Shown here in pieces: positions 6,353-10,120 of a stretch of 10,120 nt of DNA. The position numbers and the translations under genes are program-made. Positions within the stretch are counted from its first letter, which is position 1. The number at the start of each line of letters is the position of its first letter. Location of the stretch: contig DFSO01000030.1 in NCBI GenBank assembly GCA_002378665.1, positions 1-10,120 of the forward strand, read 5' to 3'. The notes under the pieces are model-generated. The model worked only from the letters and a program-made list of their open reading frames with translations, had not been told where the DNA came from and did no database searches. Origin of the DNA: Loktanella sp. UBA3435 (GTDB taxonomy: Bacteria > Pseudomonadota > Alphaproteobacteria > Rhodobacterales > Rhodobacteraceae).

Positions 6353-7065
6353 AACGCTGGCTGTTCTTGGCCCTTTTCTGGGCCAATCCAGCCGCCGCTG
6401 TTACCTGCGCGGATGTCACGTCCGAAGGCAAGAGTTACACCACTTGCACTGTCGATATGGAAACCGAAGATTTGCGCCTGTTTTTGCGCGACAAGAACGG
6501 CAATATCCTCGGCAATTTCCGCAATATCGAAAATACCCTTGATGGGGCAACGCTGCCGTTTGCGATGAACGCCGGCATGTATCATGAGGACCGCGCGCCA
6601 GTTGGCTATTTCGTCGAGAATGGCGAAGAGGCGATGCGCGTGATCCCGAACGCGGGGCCGGGGAATTTTGGTCTGCTGCCCAACGGTATCTTTTGCATCA
6701 ATGCGGGCAACGCGCAGGTCTATGAGACCTTGGATTTTGTTGAGCGTTCCCCCGTTTGCCGCGACGCGACCCAATCGGGTCCGATGTTGGTCATTGATGG
6801 TGCTTTGCACCCGAGGTTCCTGCCTGATGGCACTTCGCGGTATATCCGCAACGGTGTCGGCACTTCGGCGGACGGTAAGACAGCCGTCTTCGTGATTTCG
6901 AATAATTCGGTGAGCTTTCACGAGTTCGGCAGTTTCTTCCGTGATGTGCTTAAACTGCCAAATGCGCTTTATTTCGATGGCAAGGTGTCGCGGATGCAGG
7001 CCACTAGCCTTGGGCGCTCTGATCCGGGTTTTCGGCTTGGGCCGATGGTCGGTGTTGTGGAATAG
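6349..7065 (+). CDS. exported phosphodiester glycosidase (NAGPA domain) family protein
   Basis: The 238-residue product starts with a short signal peptide (MKRW, LFLALFWANP, likely cleavage after AAA). The rest resembles the NAGPA/phosphodiester glycosidase fold: FAMNAGMYHEDRAPVGYFVENG (71-92), GPGNFGLLPNGIFCI (103-117), TQSGPMLVIDG (141-151), RYIRNGVG (164-171) and ALYFDGKVSRM (206-216). Four cysteines (20, 33, 116, 137) could form disulfides in the periplasm. Proteins of this family are thought to cleave sugar phosphodiesters; bacterial members are mostly uncharacterised. The start is a GTG that overlaps the rbfA stop (GTGA, 6349-6352), so translation is probably coupled to rbfA although the protein acts outside the cytoplasm. 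The link to ribosome assembly is unexplained. Confidence 0.85.
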   Translation: MKRWLFLALFWANPAAAVTCADVTSEGKSYTTCTVDMETEDLRLFLRDKNGNILGNFRNIENTLDGATLPFAMNAGMYHEDRAPVGYFVENGEEAMRVIPNAGPGNFGLLPNGIFCINAGNAQVYETLDFVERSPVCRDATQSGPMLVIDGALHPRFLPDGTSRYIRNGVGTSADGKTAVFVISNNSVSFHEFGSFFRDVLKLPNALYFDGKVSRMQATSLGRSDPGFRLGPMVGVVE

Positions 7066-7122
7066 TTGACGGGGCAGGGTCGCGGCGGTAGCAGACCCCT
7101 TCGAAACAGAAATAGGTGAGAT

Positions 7123-8043
7123 ATGGGACGCAAGCGCAAGGGCCGCGATATTTCGGGCTGGGTGATCGTGGATAAACCTGCGGGGATCACATCCACATCC
7201 GTGGTCAACAAGGTCAAATGGGCGCTGGATGCCAAGAAGGCGGGCCATGCAGGCACGCTTGACCCGGAGGCAACTGGCGTTTTGGCTGTGGCCTTGGGCG
7301 AGGCGACAAAGACGGTGCCCTATATCACTGATGCGCTGAAGGCTTATACGTTTACTGTCCGTTTGGGGCAGGCGACGAATACCGATGATGCTGAGGGCGA
7401 GGTGATCAGCAGTTCTGATCTGCGCCCGACTGATGATGAGATCAAAGCCGCACTTGGTGGGTTTGTTGGTGATGTCATGCAAGTGCCGCCACAGTTTTCT
7501 GCCGTGAAAGTCGACGGTGTGCGGGCCTATAAAAAGGCACGGGACGGCGAAGAGATGGAACTCGCAGCGCGCGCGCTTTGGGTTGAAGAGCTGCTATTGG
7601 TGGATCGCCCAGATGCGGATCACGTGACGTTAGAGATGACGTGCGGCAAGGGTGGCTATGTCCGTTCAATTGCGCGGGACTTGGGTGAGAAGCTGGGCTG
7701 TTTCGGTCATGTGCTGCGCTTGCGTCGCATTTGGTCAGGGCCGTTTGATGTGGTCGAAGGCGTGACGCTTGAGAAGATCGAGGAAATGGCGAAGACACCA
7801 GAGTTGGATGCGTTTATCTTACCGCTTGAATTGGCGCTGGGCGATATGGCGCAGGTGGTTTGTCCTGATGCCAGCATTGTAAAGCTGCGCAATGGGAATG
7901 CGGCCCATGTGATTGCATCTGGTTTGGAGTATGACGAAGAGGTCTGGGTGTCGTATCAAGGGAAACCTGTCGCGGTGGGCAATTACCGAGGTGGTGAACT
8001 GCACCCGAGCCGCGTTTTTGTTTACGAAGGGATGATGGGTTAA
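7123..8043 (+). CDS. truB: tRNA pseudouridine(55) synthase
   Basis: TruB makes pseudouridine 55 in the T-loop of tRNAs and also acts as a tRNA chaperone. The 306-residue protein begins RDISGWVIVDKPAGITS and carries GHAGTLDPEATGVL (41-54) with the catalytic Asp47. Further on come VPPQFSAVKVDGVRAYKKAR and the GKGGYVRSIARDLGEKLG motif, and the C-terminal part has the length of an alphaproteobacterial TruB. AGGTGAG lies just upstream of the ATG. It is 57 nt downstream of the NAGPA-domain gene. The last four codons (GMMG) and the TAA stop lie inside the inverted-repeat element at 8029-8112, so the C-terminus has probably been rewritten by insertion of that element. Confidence 0.96.
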   Translation: MGRKRKGRDISGWVIVDKPAGITSTSVVNKVKWALDAKKAGHAGTLDPEATGVLAVALGEATKTVPYITDALKAYTFTVRLGQATNTDDAEGEVISSSDLRPTDDEIKAALGGFVGDVMQVPPQFSAVKVDGVRAYKKARDGEEMELAARALWVEELLLVDRPDADHVTLEMTCGKGGYVRSIARDLGEKLGCFGHVLRLRRIWSGPFDVVEGVTLEKIEEMAKTPELDAFILPLELALGDMAQVVCPDASIVKLRNGNAAHVIASGLEYDEEVWVSYQGKPVAVGNYRGGELHPSRVFVYEGMMG

Positions 8044-8112
8044 AACCCATCCTACTTCGACCATCCTTGCGTCTGGCGAAACTGCGTAGGATGGGTTTTA
8101 ACCCATCATCCC
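8029..8112. repeat. REP-like inverted pair (REPIN/BIME-type element)
   Basis: Bases 8029-8055 and 8086-8112 are perfect 27-bp inverted repeats separated by 30 nt. Each copy reads GTAG, then a small palindrome GATGGGTT-TT-AACCCATC, then an ATCCC tail. A GTAG foot followed by a palindrome is the layout of REP elements mobilised by RAYT-type Y1 transposases, and two inverted copies within about 80-100 bp form a REPIN/BIME. The GTAG ends face inward here. The spacer adds a further TTCG (8056-8059) / CGAA (8077-8080) pairing. The transcript would form a very stable hairpin at the truB 3' end, but no T-run follows, so it is not a standard intrinsic terminator. No transposase lies in the window. The REP assignment is an inference from layout. 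Confidence 0.7.
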
Positions 8113-8129
8113 CCAGTCTATGTTTGCGC

Positions 8130-8654
8130 ATGATCACACGCCATCACGATACGCTTTTGTCAAAATCCACCGCGATCTATTCGGATTGCGAGAAATATCG
8201 CTATGCGCTGACCCGCATTTGGGACGAGGGGGCAAAACGTGTGTTATTCGTCATGCTCAACCCGTCAACCGCGAACGAGGTCCAAAACGATCCCACAGTC
8301 GAGCGGTGTGAACGCCGCGCACGTGCCTTGGGATTCGGCGCGTTTCGGGTCACCAACATCTTTGCATGGCGCGATACCGACCCGCGTAAAATGCGTGCGG
8401 CATCAGAGCCGATTGGTCCTGAAAACGACGCCACGATTCTGGAAGGCGCTGGCTGGGCCGATTCCATTGTGGCGGCTTGGGGCACCCATGGCGCATATCT
8501 CGACCGTGGACCTCATGTGGCGGCGTTGCTCTCCAAAGAGCAACATGTCCTGAGCCATCTGGGCCTGAGCAAAGCGGGACACCCTAAGCATCCATTATAT
8601 ATCAGCTATTCTCAGCAACCAATTCTTTGGCCCAATCCCTACGGCGACCATTAA
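8130..8654 (+). CDS. DUF1643 domain-containing protein
   Basis: This 174-residue cytoplasmic protein matches the DUF1643 pattern. After a tyrosine-rich lead (DCEKYRYALTRIWDEG) comes KRVLFVMLNPSTANEVQNDP, then TVERCERRARALGFGAFRVTNIFAWRDTDPRKM, and later SIVAAWGTHG and GLSKAGHPKHPLYIS. Function is unknown; I recall the family mostly as small stand-alone proteins. The ATG at 8130 (MITRHHDTLLSK) is chosen because upstream in-frame sequence starting at a TTG at 8067 runs through the inverted repeat and encodes nothing family-like. No strong ribosome binding site is visible, so expression may be low or start differently. The gene begins 18 nt after the REP-like element and may be read from the truB transcript if the hairpin permits. 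Confidence 0.85.
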   Translation: MITRHHDTLLSKSTAIYSDCEKYRYALTRIWDEGAKRVLFVMLNPSTANEVQNDPTVERCERRARALGFGAFRVTNIFAWRDTDPRKMRAASEPIGPENDATILEGAGWADSIVAAWGTHGAYLDRGPHVAALLSKEQHVLSHLGLSKAGHPKHPLYISYSQQPILWPNPYGDH

Positions 8655-8729
8655 CTTCTTTGGGTGAATTAGCACTTCCGTCAGATTTTTCATGCTATGT
8701 AGGTCAAAGTACGGGTCGGGGTGACCTTA

Positions 8730-9644
8730 ATGCGCGGAATGATTGCAATGTTAGCGATTTTTGGACTCATGGGACTGGCGTTCTCGGCTTCGCTCATGTT
8801 TGGGCACGACCTAGATGACGACAGCACATCTGATATGGATGGAACTGATGATGATCCGATCCTTGGCGACCAGAGCAGCGCAGGTGTCGAGACCTTGGAT
8901 AGCCTTCTTAGTGATGCTGCGAGTGGTTTCACGGATTTTTCAGACGGCGACCTAACCGTATTCACAGGTGGCGAAAACGAGACTATTGAAACGGGATCTG
9001 GAAATGACCTGATTGACGCGGGCGATGGCGATGATGTGGTCTCGGCTGGTGCGGGCAACGATGAGGTCCACGGTGGTCTTGGCAACGACATCTTGTTTGG
9101 CGAAGCGGGCGACGACGCACTCTACGGTCATGTTGGAGATGACACTCTCGCTGGTGGCGAGGGTGACGATACGCTTGTTGGTGGCGATGGTCGTGACATG
9201 CTTGAAGGCGGTGACGGCAATGATTCCTTGCAAGGTAGTCTGGGCGAGGACACCCTCAGTGGCGGTAACGGCGACGACGTTATGTTTGGTGGCGAAGGCA
9301 ATGATGTTCTTGACGGGCGCGATGCCGACAATGGCGCCGATTTCCTAAACGGTGGCGCGGGCGACGATGTACTTTGGGCTGGTGTCGGAGATCACTTGAA
9401 TGGCGGCACGGGTGCCGATCGCTTTGCGATGGAAGTGAACTCGAGTGTGTTCGTCGACGATTTTGACCTCGACGAAGATACCATCGAAGTCGCCTACGAC
9501 GCGGACGGTGGCGAACCCATCTTGTCATTCATCGACAACGATGACGGTGTTATCCTTATGGCGGACGATACCGTCGTGGCAACTTTTGCAGGGCTGACAT
9601 CGCTTGATCTGGCCTTGGTGCCTGTCGTGCTGACCGCAGTTTGA
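8730..9644 (+). CDS. membrane-anchored RTX (hemolysin-type) calcium-binding repeat protein
   Basis: The 304-residue product starts with one hydrophobic segment (MRGMIAMLAIFGLMGLAFSASLMF, residues 1-24), likely an N-terminal anchor or uncleaved signal. A strongly acidic linker (HDLDDDSTSDMDGTDDD) follows. Residues about 88-232 hold RTX nonapeptides of the GGxGxDxL type, about 12 in an unbroken run and 3-4 degenerate ones after RDADNGADFLNG; these bind calcium and fold as a parallel beta-roll. The C-terminal domain (VDDFDLDEDTIEVAYD, then ADDTVVATFAGL near residue 279) is the acidic cap seen in RTX proteins of this bacterial group. I chose ATG 8730 because GGGGTGA lies just upstream; a GTG at 8721 is in frame. 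No type I secretion genes lie nearby. The role, perhaps at the cell surface, is unknown. Confidence 0.88.
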   Translation: MRGMIAMLAIFGLMGLAFSASLMFGHDLDDDSTSDMDGTDDDPILGDQSSAGVETLDSLLSDAASGFTDFSDGDLTVFTGGENETIETGSGNDLIDAGDGDDVVSAGAGNDEVHGGLGNDILFGEAGDDALYGHVGDDTLAGGEGDDTLVGGDGRDMLEGGDGNDSLQGSLGEDTLSGGNGDDVMFGGEGNDVLDGRDADNGADFLNGGAGDDVLWAGVGDHLNGGTGADRFAMEVNSSVFVDDFDLDEDTIEVAYDADGGEPILSFIDNDDGVILMADDTVVATFAGLTSLDLALVPVVLTAV

Positions 9645-9649
9645 CAAAA

Positions 9650-9672
9650 CACTTCCCTTTTGGGGGGAAGTG
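9650..9672 (+). other. stem-loop between the RTX gene and rpsO
   Basis: CACTTCCC (9650-9657) pairs perfectly with GGGAAGTG (9665-9672) around a 7-nt loop, 5 nt after the RTX stop codon. No T-run follows, so it is at best a weak or factor-assisted terminator. It could instead be part of a 5' leader of rpsO if transcription reads through or starts upstream. The remaining 109 nt to rpsO show no convincing promoter. Confidence 0.4.
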
Positions 9673-9781
9673 GCCTAAATGCAGCCATCCGCAAAGGGAA
9701 TCTTTCTGCGCGGATACTCCACGGGCTTTTCTGGACGACATCCCGGATTGCGCCATTAACCCTTTAGACAAGGAGACCCCG

Positions 9782-10051
9782 ATGTCGATTACTGCTGAAG
9801 AAAAAACACGGCTGATGAAAGAATTTGCAACGAAAGAGGGCGACACTGGTTCGGCCGAAGTTCAGGTTGCTATCCTTTCTTCCCGCATTGCGACACTTAC
9901 AGAGCACTTCAAAACCCACAAGAAAGACAACCACGGTCGTCGTGGTCTTTTGAAAATGGTTGCTTTGCGTCGTAAGCTTTTGGACTACGCACGCTCCAAG
10001 GACGAGGCTCGTTACCAGTCTTTGATCCAGCGTCTTGGTCTGCGTCGCTAA
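9782..10051 (+). CDS. rpsO: 30S ribosomal protein S15
   Basis: S15 is a primary 16S rRNA-binding protein that contacts the central domain and helps nucleate assembly of the small-subunit platform. The 89-residue protein has the usual length and motifs: GDTGSAEVQVAILSSRI, LTEHFKTHKKDNHGRRGLLKMV, and RRKLLDYARSKDEARYQSLI before a C-terminal LGLRR. AAGGAG (9770-9775) precedes the ATG. In other bacteria rpsO is followed by pnp and is autoregulated through its mRNA leader; neither can be shown here because the window ends. It is separated from truB by two accessory genes. Confidence 0.97.
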   Translation: MSITAEEKTRLMKEFATKEGDTGSAEVQVAILSSRIATLTEHFKTHKKDNHGRRGLLKMVALRRKLLDYARSKDEARYQSLIQRLGLRR

Positions 10052-10077
10052 TTTCGCGATCACAGAATACGGAAACG

Positions 10078-10107
10078 CCCGCCAATACGGCGGGGGGTTT
10101 TTTTTTT
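10078..10107 (+). terminator. intrinsic terminator after rpsO
   Basis: CCCGCC (10078-10083) pairs with GGCGGG (10089-10094) around the 5-nt loop AATAC, and ten T residues follow at 10098-10107. This is a standard rho-independent terminator 27 nt downstream of the rpsO stop. It would separate rpsO from pnp, or act as a partial terminator in front of it. Confidence 0.85.
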
Positions 10108-10120
10108 GTGGGTGGGGGGG

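Noticed and set aside
7066..7094. TTGACG after the NAGPA gene as a truB promoter
   Set aside because: The -35 match is good, but the hexamer 17 nt on is TAGCAG, only 3/6 to the -10 consensus, so I do not list it.
6289..7482. A 397-codon open frame on the minus strand opposite rbfA, the NAGPA-domain gene and truB
   Set aside because: It lies antisense to three well-supported genes, has no recognisable domain, is rich in Arg, His and Ile as reversed coding DNA often is, and has no sign of its own promoter or ribosome binding site.
8067..8129. TTG-started extension of the DUF1643 gene through the right arm of the inverted repeat
   Set aside because: The added residues are translated repeat DNA and do not resemble the family. 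The ATG at 8130 fits better.
8991..9426. Tandem DNA repeat array (minisatellite or CRISPR-like)
   Set aside because: The periodicity is the 27-nt coding period of RTX nonapeptides. The DNA units diverge and have no spacer structure.

Overview
The window looks like a chromosomal stretch from a marine alphaproteobacterium of the Rhodobacteraceae (Roseobacter group). The evidence is GC-rich codon use, an alphaproteobacterial RbfA starting MAKN, the RbfA / secreted NAGPA-domain protein / TruB / S15 gene order, and a small exported protein next to DapB of a type I associate with this family. The assignment rests on recalled family features, not on a search.

Layout, left to right. (1) Positions 1-64 may hold the tail of a plus-strand gene converging on pabB. 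(2) Positions 61-2780, minus strand, hold a compact run transcribed dapB -> small periplasmic protein -> Dabb-domain protein -> pabB, covering lysine/diaminopimelate and folate (p-aminobenzoate) biosynthesis. (3) Positions 2938-5897 hold an accessory three-gene module. A phytanoyl-CoA-dioxygenase-like Fe(II)/2-oxoglutarate enzyme and an old-yellow-enzyme flavoprotein lie on the minus strand, and a LysR regulator lies divergently on the plus strand. A TTCCAA-N7-TTGGAA dyad lies over a good sigma70-like promoter in the shared intergenic gap. A 10-bp direct repeat flanks the module, suggesting it was inserted between dapB and rbfA. (4) Positions 5957-8043, plus strand, hold a ribosome/tRNA maturation block: rbfA, an overlapping gene for an exported phosphodiester-glycosidase-like protein, and truB. 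(5) The truB stop codon lies inside a perfect 27-bp inverted repeat with a 30-nt spacer, which looks like a pair of REP elements (REPIN/BIME type). (6) Positions 8130-9644 hold a DUF1643 protein and a membrane-anchored RTX calcium-binding repeat protein. (7) Positions 9782-10051 hold rpsO with an intrinsic terminator; pnp would be expected beyond the window.

Most of the window is core housekeeping. I see no defence system, transposase, integrase, CRISPR array or tRNA. The points worth a second look are the REP-type inverted pair that supplies the end of truB, the dioxygenase/flavoprotein/LysR module with its operator-like dyad and flanking repeat, and the anchored RTX protein placed between truB and rpsO.
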